From the NCBI GenBank assembly GCA_027475525.1, contig JAMWFC010000005.1:186001-250000 (forward strand): 64,000 nucleotides of DNA. Reading direction: 5' to 3'. Position 1 is the stretch's first letter; the number at the start of each line of letters is the position of its first letter. A program made the position numbers and the translations under genes. This stretch comes from Macrolepiota albuminosa (lineage: Eukaryota; Basidiomycota; Agaricomycetes; Agaricales; Agaricaceae). Positions 33,716-44,859 of the stretch are shown piece by piece. Under the pieces are notes generated by a model that worked only from the letters and a program-made list of their open reading frames with translations, did not search any database and was not told the DNA's origin.

Positions 33716-35492
33716 TTGCACTATTCTATTCTACTGTGCTCCTGCCACTCCTGAGGCTCTATGGGACGAATTCAAGCATTCTATCTGTGATGATCTTCAT
33801 CACAGATTGGAACATACTAGGCAGTACAGGGACCAGATCTTTACCAATGAGGATATTTATGACTATGGCCTTTATCTCATCAATGACACTTTGATGAATT
33901 TTGGGAAAACTCTGAAAGACTTTCCCAACATGCCAGAGGCTCAACAGAATTGGAACATAGTTCCAGGTAATTGGCATTTGCATAAAAGATTGACTTGAAT
34001 ACTGATCATTCTTCTAGGCAATCGACTTTTAGAAGATGAAACTAATTATGATGTTGAAGAGCTCAAGCAAAGAGTGGAGAGGAACAAGGCCAAGTTCAAT
34101 GTGGAACAACTGGAGACCTTTGATGCTGTCATGAACTCAGTGAACAACAATTTGGGCAGGATGCTATTCATTCACAGTGCTGGAGGATGTGGCAAAACCT
34201 TTGTCTGCAATACTCTGGCTGCTGCAGTTCGTTCCAATGGAGATGTGGCATTATGTGTAGCATTATCTGGCATTGCTGCCTTATTGTTGGAAGGGGGTAG
34301 GACAGCTCATTCAAGATTCAAAATTCCCATTCCTGCTCTTGACACATCCATTGCCAATATCAAGAGAGGAACCCAGTTATCACAGCTTATACTTCGCACC
34401 AAAGTTGTCATTTGGGATGAAGTTCCAATGCAACACAAAAATGCCATTAGCTCTGTAGATTGTGGCTTCAGAGACATCTTTGATAACAACATTTTCTTTG
34501 GTGGAGTTACTGTGGTTTTTGGAGGGGACTTTAGACAAACTCTTCTAGTGGTTCCACATGGACTCAGGCAGCAGATGATTGCTGCTTCACTCAAAAGGGG
34601 CCGACTTTGGGATCATATCCAAGTCCACTACTTGGTCCAAAATATGAGATTGGATCAGACTGCAGAGAATATTGCTCATGCAGCTTGGTTGTTGGATGTT
34701 GGTGCAGGGAAAAATTTAGGACCTGGAGAAACAGTCAAACTGCCTGAAAGGATGATCTGTGATGACAATTCTATCACTGGATTGATTTCTTCCACATATC
34801 CTGATATTGGTCATCCTCAAAATGATCAGTATTACCTAGACTGGACTATTCTCTCTGGCAAGAACTCTGATATAGAGGAGATCAATGCAGAAGTTCTAGA
34901 GAGGTATCCAGGGGAAGAAAGGATTTTACAGAGTGCAGATTCTGTTCTCTCTGATAACAGGAATCCTGATGGCCTTGCATTATATCCTGTGGAATATCTC
35001 AACTCTTTGAAAGCCAGTAGTTTGCCTTTGGCTAAACTGGCTTTGAAGATTGGAGTTCCTGTCATGCTTCTCAGGAATCTGGACACAACCAAAGGACTTT
35101 GCAATGGAACAAGAATGATTGTCACTCATATCAGCACCAGAGTCCTCAGATGTCATATTATCAGTGGAGATGTCAAGTTTGCAGGTTCAACTGTTTTGAT
35201 TCCAAGGATCAATCTAGATGCCTCTGAAGAGGATTTGCCCATACCATTATGCAGGAGACAGTTTCCAATTTGATTGGCCTTTGCTATGACTATCAACAAG
35301 TCTCAAGGGCAATCAGTCAAGCATGTTGGATTGGACCTTCGATCACCAGTTTTTACACATGGCCAACTCTATGTTGCACTTTCTCAATGCACATCAGGAG
35401 ATTGTATCAAGGTGATTCTGTCAGAAGAAAATACATCAAAAATGACTGCAAATATTGTATATCAAGAAGTCCTTAATGGTTTACAAATGTAA

Positions 35493-36131
35493 GTGTGATT
35501 TTTGATTAACTACTTATTACTAACTTTATATTTTAGCATCTAACTTGATACTATACATATAACTTGGAATTGTAGCATTATTTCTTGGGTTTACAAATGT
35601 GAGTATGATTGTTGATTACTTACTTATTACTAACTTTTATATTTTAGCATCTAACTTGATATTTGTTGATACTATACTAATAGAATATATATAACTTGGA
35701 ATTGTAGCATCATTTCTTGATAAATGTGAAACTCTCCATTTGTTAACAACTTATGCTGGAATTAGTAAGACATAATGAAAGTAAGATTATGATAGAAGCT
35801 GAGTTACTAAAATACATATTTGGAACCCCTAACCGAACAAAGTGAGGTTGAGGTGGAGACTGAATTACTTATATACATACTTGGAGCCCTAACCAAACAA
35901 AGTGAGGTTGGGGTGGAGGCTAAGTTACTTATACATACTTGGAGCCCTAACCGAACAAAGTGAGGTTAGGGTGGAGGCTTAGTTGGAGGGTGGAGGCTGA
36001 GTTACTTATACATACTTGGAGCCCTAACCGAACAAAGTGAGGTTAGGGTGGAGGCTTAGTTGGGGGGGGGTTTGGGGGTGAAGCCCCCAACGAGCTACAA
36101 AATTTGGGCTGAAGGCACGAATTGTAGCTTG
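35493..36131 (+). other. Helitron 3' region with subterminal repeats and terminal hairpin
   Basis: The region is AT-rich sequence after the helicase stop (35490). It has two related copies of a block around TAACTTATTACTAAC-like sequence (35500-35720), then GAACAAAGTGAGGTT units (35830-36050) including an exact 77-bp duplication from 35924. A G-rich hairpin (GGGGGTGAAGCCCCC, about 36073-36090) and the terminal hairpin complete the end. Confidence 0.65.
35924..36064. repeat. 77-bp tandem duplication 9 (Helitron 3' region)
   Basis: Second copy starts at 36001. It lies inside diverged natural repeats, but this pair alone is exact and has the 77-bp period. Confidence 0.9.
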
Positions 36132-36640
36132 TTTTTTGATAGTAGCACATCATAAATCAATTTGGCAGTATGGATTGTATCCCAACATTTTGGTCACTAT
36201 ATGCAACAGACAACCTTGACTGTATCAGCAAGAGGACTCTGCTTTAGTTTTTTTTCTCTCTCTCTCTCTCTACAACCTCTTAGCATCTTGCAACTATGGC
36301 TTGGCATTTGTGCTTAGATCTGCTAAGCAATCCTATCTTTTTATTATCCCATTCTAGGTGCTAACACTTAATGCCTCTTAGCAACTCTCTTCCACACCTT
36401 TTAGTGCCTTTTCTTAGCAACTTTCTCCTGCACCTCTTAGCACCTTTCTTTAGCAATTCTTTTGTGTCCTTTAGTACTTTTTCTCAGTGGCTCTTAGCAT
36501 CATGTAGCCACATTTTGGAGCCTTACACAAGTGCCTCCAATCATCCACTTTCCTTGTCACCAGCCTCTTGCCTACTGTGTGTTCTCTGAGACCCGTCCAG
36601 GACTTTCTCATACATATAGTACACCCAAAGCTATATCAAC
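36132..36640 (-). repeat. Decayed LTR, one arm of an inverted pair
   Basis: This continues the LTR fragment at 27915-27984. It is the reverse complement, with many differences, of about 37870-38340. Shared landmarks are CAGCAAGAGGACTCTGCTTTAG, split as CAGCAAGAGG and ACTCTGCTTTAG; TTATTATCTCATTCTAGGTGC-like sequence; and GTCCTGGACAGG (reversed CCCGTCCAGGAC). It has a CT dinucleotide run at 36253-36271. Confidence 0.7.
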
Positions 36641-37230
36641 TAGATAGCTGTACTAGTGATAGTGTGCCCTCTAGCTTGATTTGGGCATCATCAGTGCTCA
36701 TTGTTGATCTGTTTAAAGATGTCATAGGAGCATGAAACTGCTGTTCCGAGAAGACTAGACTGTAAGTGTATGCATAGTCTGCCCATTCCAGTGGGATCTG
36801 GTTGTGCAATAGAATGTGTAACACATTATTATCAGAGAAGTTACATGCCTGCTCATCTGGCACATAAACTTGTTGGATTTTAAGCTGAACCTCATGTTGG
36901 GGCTTAAAGGGTTGCTCAGGGAACAAGGAATTATAAGAGGCAACTGCCTCATGATACAGTCCTAGATGGGCCATGACAAGAGTCATGTGTTGAACAATCA
37001 CAGGTTTGGCTGTGCTATTTGTGCAGAGAGCTTGATACAATGCAAACCCAAAGAGAGTTTACCAGTGCATGTAGTATGCATAATCAACTGCAATAATCTG
37101 ATAAGTATTTTCCAGCCCAGAACAACCAAAGATTAGTGCATATTGCACAAGCTGGTCTAAGTCAAATGGTGTGGCTGAATTTGTTGTATGCATTACATGC
37201 AGTGTGGTGAATCCATCTTTTTTTGTGCAC
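36641..37230 (-). pseudogene. Decayed copy of the element B ORF3 C-terminus
   Basis: On the minus strand, LYHEAVASYNSLFPEQPF and HNQIPLEWADYAYTYSLVFSE match LYCEAVTDYDAANPSTPF and ANRIPLEWVDHTYTFGVVYLE of element B's ORF3. Upstream, TPFDLDQLVQYALIFG and VDYAYYMHW match VHFTFDLNKLAQNVLYF and VDRVYHIHW. At least one stop (about 37058) interrupts it. This shows that the unknown ORF3 protein is shared by at least two elements of different age. Confidence 0.75.
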
Positions 37231-37865
37231 AGAAAGTGTTCCAGAATGTGTCATCACTCAACAAGAGCAAGCTTACCAGCAGCCCTCTGAGTTGTTGTTG
37301 GCCCAGCACTTGTTGCACTAAGGCAGAATCAGCTAGGACATGCTAGTAGGGACAGAGACACATACCATGCCTTGGGAATTCTTAAACTCTTGCTGGGTTG
37401 CCAGACTGACTATCTTCTTGTCCTTCATTTCTGGTAAGGCAACCCTGGCTTTCACTCCTTCATTCAAAACCACCTTGTCTTGCTGTGGCATCAACAAACC
37501 CTTTAGTTCTGTATCACTAAAGGTAGTTTGCATTGGCACCTGTCAAAGATTAATCAGTAATAAGTCTATGTGAGTAGGAATAGTTTACTATGTAGTGAGG
37601 GGTGGCAGCCTTGCAAGACTGAAGAAGAGGGTTAGCAACAAACTGGCAGCGGCAAGAAATGGTCAAGCTCACTTTCTTCTTTGAAGCTGTGGCCAGCTTC
37701 TTTGGCAAGCCCAAACAACTTGCTGGCAGTACTAAGCTCTGGGCACTGCTGGCATGGAAACTCTTGGCTGACCCCTCCACAATCAATCTCTACCTCTTGA
37801 TGGTGATGATGCCCAAATTGGGCTGGAGGCATGCACTATTACTAGTACAGCTACTTAGCCATTAT
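37231..37865 (-). pseudogene. Decayed cargo-gene exons (C1 family)
   Basis: Reading leftwards, an exon at 37542-37370 (MQTTFSDTELKGLLMPQQDK.. to NSQGM, then a GTATG-like donor) matches exon 5 of C1 (QTMFTDVELRNLLRLRHD..). Past a gap, a segment at about 37325-37270 (CNKCWANNNSEGCW) matches the start of the C1 cysteine cluster (CDKCWSENDPEGCW). Further right (37786-37632) is a Lys/Ser-rich part that resembles 41450-41330. The gene is non-functional. The splice positions agree with those predicted in C1, which supports that model. Confidence 0.72.
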
Positions 37866-38455
37866 AGCTTTTGGCACGCTAAGTGTATGAGAGAGTCCTG
37901 GACAGGTCTTAGAGAACACACAGTAGGCAAGAGGCTGGTGGCAAGAAAAGTGGGTGATTGGAGGCACTTGTGCAAGGCTCCAAAACACAGTACAAGAGTG
38001 CTAAGAGTCGCTAAGGAATAGCACTAGGAAATATGAGAGAGTCACTAAGAAAGGTGCTAAGAGGTGTGGGAAAGAGTTGCTAAGGGAAAGCACTAAGAGG
38101 TGTGGGAAAGGGTTGCTAAGAAGTGCTAAGTGTTAGCACCTAGAATGAGATAATAAAAAGATGAGATTGCTTAGTGCATCTAAGCACAAATGCCAAGCTG
38201 TAGTTGCAAGGCACTAGAGAGAGACAGAGAAAACTAAAGCAGAGTCCTCTTGCTGACATGGTCAACAAAAGGTAGTCAGTTGAGTATGGTGACCAAAATG
38301 TTAAGATACGATCCCTATTGCCAAATTGATACACTGTGTACTATTAACAAAAAGTAAGTATTTATAGTAAAGGAAGTTAGCCAATGCTAAGAGGCTAAGC
38401 ACCACTAAAGGATGGTAAACTGATAAGAATGTAAGTAAATGCTGTGAATTGAATT
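37866..38455 (+). repeat. Decayed LTR, second arm of the inverted pair
   Basis: It starts near GAGAGAGTCCTGGACAGG and is matched by the reverse complement of 36132-36640 plus 27915-27984. It is rich in short GTGCTAAG repeats (38000-38130). Related LTR starts are at about 39720 (reversed) and 44867. Confidence 0.68.
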
Positions 38456-39335
38456 CTATGGTAAAAAAGTCTATAATGATGCTGTCAGGTATCTGTCATG
38501 AAAATACTTCATCATTTTAGCCTGTAAGCACTGCCACTAGCTAAGAGCATTATGCTGGATTGACTGATGCCATGTGTCCATGTAAATATATAGCCTTGGA
38601 GTGCAAGTGGCAAGGTGTGGCAAGGTGTCAACAGTGGTGTGAAGAATAAGTAGTGCTATAAAAAGTGGTCCTGGAGTAATTGGAGTTTGTAGCTGCAAGT
38701 TATTAGTGTAAAAATATGGAAAAATTAGTGCTGAAAGCACTAGAGCATGCTGCTTCTGGTGGTACCAGTGGACTAATGTGAGGTGCAGATATTGGTGCTA
38801 TCTGTAGCCAGCCATAGTAGGAGCTCATCAGTGGCAAGCACCACCTCCTTGGCAACCTTTCCTCTCTTGGCAGCCTCTGACTGTTTCTACTGATAGGACC
38901 CCACACAGGCTAGGCACATCAACAGCAGGCTTGGCATTGGCTTTGGATACCTTGCCGCACTTGTTTCAAACCAGGTGCACACAATTTATCCTTTTTAAGC
39001 CTTACCCAATGGCCATGCATGGCAAGCAATGACCCCAATCAGTAATAGTGTGGGTGACAGCTGAGATGGCAGCTGGCATCAATCAATTGGCATGTGGCAC
39101 AGCTAGCTGGTGACAGCACTTACAAATTAGAAATGATGTCATTTACTCATGATGGATGGCCTGGTGTTTATCCTGGCACCTGATGTCTCTTGGCACCCCT
39201 CCCTCAGTCAGATGGATAGCTTTATTGTTTCATTTTTCATTATTTAGCTTAATGCATGACATTTTTTACAGTTTTCTGCTCCTTGGCAACCATTAAGCCA
39301 ATTAGCAACAAGAAACTCATTTTACTATGTATAAA
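38456..39335. other. AT-rich decayed sequence, one LTR start
   Basis: There is no convincing ORF. At about 38890 there is TGATAGGACCCCACACAGG, which matches other decayed LTR starts at 42750 and, reversed, at about 47872, and resembles the TGATAGGCTTCTAC start of element C's LTR. The remainder is probably the LTR body, too diverged to delimit. Confidence 0.5.
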
Positions 39336-39735
39336 TACTTACTGTTGTCAATAGCTACAAACAGAACAGAGTACCCTATTTACCCCTCAGTTCATAGTTC
39401 AGATCTTTTTTGTGCTGACTAAGTTCATAGTCACCAGATGTCTGAGCACTTATAGTCTGCTTGCCACAGTTACACTTACAGAACCTATGCACCTTGCACC
39501 TATGGCAGGCAATATGCAGCTTAGTCATTGCTAAGCCTCTAGTTTTTTTGCTGCATCTGTTGCCACACTCACTCTTATCTGCATCCCCTTCTCATTTAGA
39601 TGCACTTCCCTTACCACACATCCATTACTGATTACTGTTACCAATTTTCACCAAAACTTGCCGTTCAACTCATTTTCTGACTTGTTTTCTGGGGACTGCC
39701 TGGGACTCCCTCAAACTTAGTGTGCCCAACGCATT
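39336..39735 (-). repeat. Decayed LTR, reversed copy of 44867-45240
   Basis: Landmarks in common with 44867-45240 (reverse complement) are GTTCATAGTTCAGATCTTTT, TGCACCTTGCACCTA-like sequence, CTAAGCCTCTAGTTTTTTTGC and TGGGACTCCCTCAAACTTAG. This makes a second inverted LTR pair, about 5 kb apart. Confidence 0.62.
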
Positions 39736-39789
39736 GTGTACTGGTTAGTAGCTGTAACCTGTATCTGCTGCTGATCAACATTTGGGCAT

Positions 39790-40098
39790 CATCAATGCAT
39801 TGACTGGCACACTTTGACTGGCACATGTGCTCTTGAGATTAGTATGCACTTCATGACTTAACTTTACTAACCCCAGTCTCATCTTAGAACTTCCAGTTCT
39901 CAACTCAACCCTAACCCCATAACCCCCTTCAACTTCCCTGATCCCCAGACTAAGTTCCCAACCCCAGAAATCCCTTGTTTCATATCTTGAACCCCAGAGC
40001 ATGGTCCATAGTTCCAGACACCCAAGTACACATAGATCAACTCTGCCTTGTAAGGGCATTGCTTTCCCAGAAAGCCCCCAACTCAGTGGAACCTAACA
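39790..40098 (+). repeat. LTR fragment of the A/D family, old copy
   Basis: It ends GTGGAACCTAACA at 40098 and matches the last 300 bp of the A/D LTR (GTATGCACTT, TTCCAGACACCCAAGTACACAT in pieces, AAGGGCATTGCTTTCC). CpG sites of the younger copies are TpG or CpA here. Confidence 0.78.
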
Positions 40099-42560
40099 CA
40101 TGCCAGGTTTGAGTATCAAAGTCTGAACACCATTAGTTGGGCACATATTCATTCCTGCTCTTGCCCCAGCACTTGCTCTATCTTTGCCACTCTCCCAGCA
40201 AATCTCTCCAACATCTCTTGAGGATGCAGGGCCACTACTGGGCAAATGAGGTCCTGGCCTAGCCAGATAAAAGCATCATCCATAATGGTCAGCTTGAGTT
40301 GGGGAGTCTAGGAGAGATTCACCCTAGTGATGATTGGTTGCCAGGGCTCTAGCCTGGCAACATTCCTGGCATCCAATACTTCTCATGCCCAAGAGGCAGT
40401 GGGCCTATAAGATAGGAGCCACTGCCACTTGAGCTCCTCCCTCAGTGTTTCCTGCTTAGTGGCCTCATCTTTATTGGCATTTCTGTATTGTCCTTCAGTG
40501 GCAGACAGCTGGCAACAAGGGCAGCTTTCAACTTCTCCATTTTGACATCTTTCAGAGTAGTGGGAGGAGACTCTACCTGGACATGCTTAGCCTTGTCCTT
40601 TTCCCTGCTGGGAGAAGAGATGCATCATTTAAAGGGGACTACTGACCCTTGGCAATGCCCAGTGCTTTGCTTGCTGACTGATTCCGATTCTCCTCCTTGG
40701 TGTGTCAGCAGTGCTAAGGAGGCCTTGCTGATATTTGCTGCCTTTCCAGCAGCAACTTCCCTCTTTTAACCCTTCACAAACTCCCTTGCCCACATAACCA
40801 ACACTGCCTGAGTAAAGGTCTTTTTTATAATAGTGTCTGGCACCTCACTCTGCTCATGACTCTTGGCACTATATATCATACAGGCACATTTGAGGGTGCC
40901 CCACCAGTAGCACAGAGAGGTGCTAGTGAAGAACCAACAGCTTTCTGGGTTGTTGCTGGCCCAATACCTATCACACTAAGACTGGTCAATTAGAGAAGAG
41001 CACTAGAAAAGAAAGTCACTTACTGCTCCCCTGGCATCCTTGAAGGCTTGGTGCATTGCCAAGAATACTGTATGCTTATTCTTCATCTCAGGCATTTCAA
41101 CCCCTTCCTCTAGATCCTTGTCCAAGACTGTGCCTTCACAACAAGGCACCAACAGAATATTCAGCTTGGCATCACTAAAGAATGTTTGTGTTGATACCTA
41201 GTGTTAGCAATTAGTGGCAATTACTATTGCTAAGCAGACAACTCACTTTATAGCAGAGACCAGTCTTGCATCTCTACCCAAGAGATTAGCAACAGGTGGT
41301 AACAACCATGGATGTCAGAACTTATCTTTTGTTTGGAAGCAGGTGCCAGCTTCCTAGATGAGCCAAACTTGCTTGCTAGCAGTGCTGGGCTCTGGGCACT
41401 GCTGGCATGAGACCTCTTACTTGACCCCTCTGCAATAAAATCCTGCCTCTTGGTGGCAGGAGTATTCTTCTTGGTGACCTCTGCCAACTTCCTCTCTTTC
41501 CAGGCCCTTGTGACAGCTAGAGTGTAGTTGGCCATGGCAGCAGCCTTCCCTTGCTCTTGCTTGACTTGCAGTCTAGCAAGAGGTGTTAACACCTCCTGTT
41601 TGCTGTGGCAAGATATGTAATGTAGTTACAGGGTTTTGGTGAGTTTTTGAATCTTTAAGTGTCCCAAGTGTGTAAGACCCAGTTCTATAGAGAGAATGGT
41701 GACTACACAAGTGTAAGGATGGTGGTAAAGGATAAAGACTAAAGATTGGCTGTGCTAAGTGTGACCAAACATAGGCTGTAACAGCCTGCTCTGTTACAGA
41801 ATAGTTCAGACTACAGCTAAGTCAAACAAAAGTTAGAATTACTCACTTGGCTGCTGGTGCACTTACCATCATTGGCAAGGCCCCAGAAAGAATGTCCTTG
41901 AGTTCATCTTTGATAGTGGGAACAGAAAGAGGCACCTGAGAATGGGATCAGTTGACAATGCAGTAAGCATTGGCAATCACTTACAAAGCATGAGACTGCT
42001 AGCCACTCAGCATCTCTATTATCAATGTAATGCATGTGGCACCATTTCTGCACTTCAATCTCACAATCCCAGCCAATGTCAAGGACCCTAACCTACAACC
42101 ACTACTCCAAAAACTTCATAATGCCAACAACTAAGTTGGGCGGGGCCTCAGCATCCACATTCTCATGTGCAGTATAAACTAGTTGGCCTTGGCAATGTAG
42201 GCATAGGCAGCCTCTTGAGCCTCTTGGGATGAGACAGGAGGTAGAGTTGAAATGCAGAAGAACATATTTGTAATGGGAGTGCAAGATATTTCAAGAAAAA
42301 GAGATGAAGTTCCACTTACAAAGTGAGAAAAAGGAGCCAACCACTCAGCACTGTGATTGTCCACATATTGAGCCTGGCACTACTCCTATACCTTGCTCAA
42401 CACAAACCTCCAGCCAGCACTCAAACAACTTCATTATGGCAACAAACAGATTTTCAGGTGCCTCTGCATCTACAGCATTGATCTACTAGATGAAATTATT
42501 TGCCTTGGCAATATATGCATGTGCAGCATCTTGAGCATCTTGAGAAGACATCAGGAGTAG
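40099..42560 (-). pseudogene. Decayed antisense cargo gene (relic of C1)
   Basis: This reads leftwards from ATG near 42556. First-exon sequence occurs twice in tandem (42556-42330 and 42240-41990): AYIAKAN.., VDAEAPPNLVVGIMKFLE and WCHMHYIDNRDAEWL match C1 exon 1 (KSVGPADAPQTVPGIMQLYRRWL; REYEGADWL). An exon at about 41197-41037 (TQTFFSDAKLNILLVP..) matches exon 5. A segment at about 40975-40800 (CDRYWASNNPESCWFF..CYWWGTLKCACM, then VLVMWAREFV) matches the cysteine cluster and the following helix of exon 6, with some cysteines lost. A purine tract and LTR start (42715-42750) lie to the right, as in element C. The rest (40099-40760) is unassigned. Confidence 0.74.
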
Positions 42561-42719
42561 AGTTGGAATTCAGAAGAATATTTTTTCCAATGAAAGCACC
42601 AGGGGGTTTCAAGGAACAAGAGGTGAAGTCCCAACTTGTGCACTAGGACTATAAGGAGATTCCAGCAGATGCATGAGCCACCAGTCACAAAACAGTAATG
42701 GTAACTATTTTTGTGACTG

Positions 42720-43030
42720 AGAACAGTCAGTCAATTTTTCAGTTGGGAGGAGATGATAGAACTCCACACAGGCTAGGCACATCAATGGCAGGTTATCTTG
42801 TTTTATTCAATTCTTGAGAAGTGTGTCTCTGTATGTCTCTCTCCACATCACAAAAGTGAGGTGACTCCATTGTCTTTGTAACACCACTGATCTGACAGTT
42901 CCCAGCTTGTCATATTATTGTTGTAGTTGCATTGCCATTTTGAAATATATCATTTGTTCCTCCATGTGACCCATCTGCACATATTAGAATTCTCTAAGTC
43001 TTACAACCCTGACTAGAGGTTTCTAAGTAT
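42720..43030 (+). repeat. Relic purine tract and 3' LTR start
   Basis: AGTCAATTTTTCAGTTGG followed by GAGGAGA and TGATAGAACTCCACACAGG corresponds to the purine tract and 3' LTR start of element C at 63405-63450. The LTR body is decayed and its end cannot be set. This fixes the orientation of the relic to its left as plus, with cargo on minus, exactly the layout of element C. Confidence 0.68.
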
Positions 43031-43036
43031 ATATAT

Positions 43037-43400
43037 ATGTCCTCACAATTGTGTAATGTCATTAGTGAGCTTAGCACAATGGATACTCCCTTTATAATGC
43101 TCAACCTCCCTGCTCCTCCATGTTCTATCATCCTCAATGAAATGGAGACCTTTTTCCATAGATTACCTGACACTGGTGTTTATTGCCATACTCAAAGCAT
43201 TCTGCTCCTCTGGCAGCACTATCTTTTGTTCTCTTCAATAGCTGATAAGTGGATCCTAACTTTGGCAACACCTAGCAACCTGGTGTATTGTTCTCTGTAT
43301 ACGTTTTTTGTGCTCCTTTCTGATAATGGCTGCACTAGCCTTCTATCCATGGTTTGCACCTATCTATAGAACAGCTGCTCATAGAATCTACTATTGTAAG
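43037..43400 (+). pseudogene. Decayed copy of cargo gene C2, first exon
   Basis: LNEMETFFHRLPDTGVYCH and LLWQHYLLFSSIADKWIL match LDHLEMFFARLPPGGIQHH and LIRRYRLLLAMAQEWLVA of C2. The plus orientation fits with the integrase relic on the minus strand at 44246-44850, so both belong to one inverted relic element. Confidence 0.66.
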
Positions 43401-44240
43401 CTTCTTCTTTGCTTGCCTGCCTCTCCTTCTGCCAATTCTTTCTTTAGAATCTGAGTTGGCTACCTCCTCCCCAGCTTGTTTCAGATGAGTGTAGAACTGT
43501 CAACCATTACACTGGCAATGCTAGCTCTATATCTTCCCCCTCAGAGTTTCCCTTCATTGAAATGACTCCATGCCCTCCTCCTTCTATAGGCCAGTATGTG
43601 CAAAGGCATGTGTTCCTTGCTAGTTGCTAGTCAGTAGTGCTTTGATATACTTATTTGTTTTCTGTTGTTGTAGGATATTTTGTTGTAGCTTGACTTCTTG
43701 GACTTGTACCTCCCTCCCTTTTTTTGCACCAATATAATTTGCTATGGTTGTGTGTCCAGTAACAAGTGCTAAAGTCTAGCACCTACTTGTTCTTATTGTT
43801 TGTTTGAGTTAGTTGTTGTCATCATTATTGGGCACTGTCTCATTGTTGTCCACTAAGTCAGTTTCTTCCAATTCACAAAGTTTAGTGGTATTAATATCCA
43901 AGGCAGACAAGGGTAAGGGAATATGTTTTCATGCTAGGTAAAGAATAAGTTAAAGGAGCTATCTAATATGCAAAGCACATATGTGCCTTCTCTATTGTGG
44001 AAGACTATTATTAGTAGTCCTAGATATCAAGGGCACATCTTCTTGTTATGGGTGATCTCTATTTTTGAGTTATGCATTAATACTAGCATGCCAGTAGCAA
44101 ACTTGTAATTCTATCTTGTAGCACTATGTTCTGTTTCAAATCAGAGAGCTGCCTGACATCATGCTTGAAAGACTGTTTTGTGTAAGTGGTCAAGATCCTC
44201 CATGCAGCATTGTAAGTCTATAGCATGTCTTGCTATTATA
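43401..44240. other. AT-rich decayed sequence, nothing assigned
   Basis: No ORF, repeat boundary or RNA gene can be supported. By position it should correspond to the region between integrase and C2 in an inverted relic of element C. Confidence 0.4.
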
Positions 44241-44245
44241 TTGGT

Positions 44246-44850
44246 AGTCAACAAAATGAAATTGAGTGGCAGTTATAAGTAGGTTGCTTCAACAATATCT
44301 GCTGGCAGCAAAGGATGTGTTCCTGTTTCTGCATAGTAAGGTGAAAAACCCATTTTTTATGCACTGTTACCTGTTCTGACCAAAATACTGAATACATCAC
44401 TTCACTCCAGCAACTCTCATCTCTATTTACTGCCTTAAATAGTGCTTGCCAAATATTGAAATGCAGTTGTTTGACTATACTGTTTGTGCATTTATTATAG
44501 CCAGATATGAATATATGATGTATGTTGAATTTCTTTGCCAAATAGGTTAGTGCCTTGACAATTGGGGGTCCATTGTCCATAACTATTTCTAGAAGAGTTC
44601 CCTATCAGCATATAATGTCCTCAAAAAGCCACTTGGCTATAGTGTTAGTGTTTTCTCACTGGAGCATATGGAACTCCAGCCAATAGACCAGCAAGCATCT
44701 TCCATAAATGATATACTTGTAGCAATCTAACTTAGGCATGTGCATTGTATCCACATAGATCTTTCCAAATAATGATGCCAGTGATGATGCCCAAAAGTTG
44801 GTCAGTAGCAGGTACAGCTTATGGCTACTAACCAGGGAAATAAACATTGG
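44246..44850 (-). pseudogene. Decayed integrase of an element C relative
   Basis: On the minus strand, FGKIYVDTMHMPKLDCYKYII and DNGPPIVKALTYLAKKFNI (shown in parts) match element C's integrase core (IYIDTMHMP; TDNGAPIVKALTYLAKKYNI). GYNKCTNSIVKQLHF matches GYNKRANGIVERPHF, with the catalytic Glu lost to Lys. Most differences are CpG-to-TpG/CpA changes. A solo LTR starts where the match ends (about 44860). Confidence 0.82.
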
Positions 44851-44859
44851 GCATGCTAA

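Larger units (their letters stand above)
29605..35492 (+). pseudogene. Helitron Rep-helicase polyprotein, spliced, broken
   Basis: After an acceptor near 29604, the N-terminal part (29605-30628) is Gln-rich. A 51-bp intron at 30629-30679 (GTGAGA..TTGACTAAG..TTAACAG) contains the apparent stop there. The Helitron-like N domain follows (YYAYRLQQRS, LNWVRYNQTK, LPSSHVGSERHMQRL), with TAG at 32216 where CAG is expected and a 1-bp deletion near 32289. HUH motif GLPHIHIL is at about 32468. Introns lie at about 32675-32718 and 33968-34018. The two-tyrosine motif KYIRKYIYKG is near 33006. The helicase has Walker A GGCGKT (about 34186), WDEVPM (34413) and TINKSQGQS (35290), with TGA for Arg at 35271. 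Two 77-bp duplications (32421, 33562) further shift the frame. It would catalyse rolling-circle transposition. Confidence 0.9.
28658..36131 (+). mobile_element. Autonomous Helitron (Rep-helicase)
   Basis: This is a 7.5-kb element starting TCTCTATATAATGCAACAA, directly abutting the previous Helitron end, and ending with the same hairpin and GTAGCTTG before TTTTTTGATAG. It encodes a HUH replication initiator fused to a Pif1-like helicase. Comparison with the inverted LTR copy at about 38.3 kb indicates insertion between A and T without target duplication. The coding region carries stops and one small deletion, so the copy is probably inactive. Confidence 0.8.
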
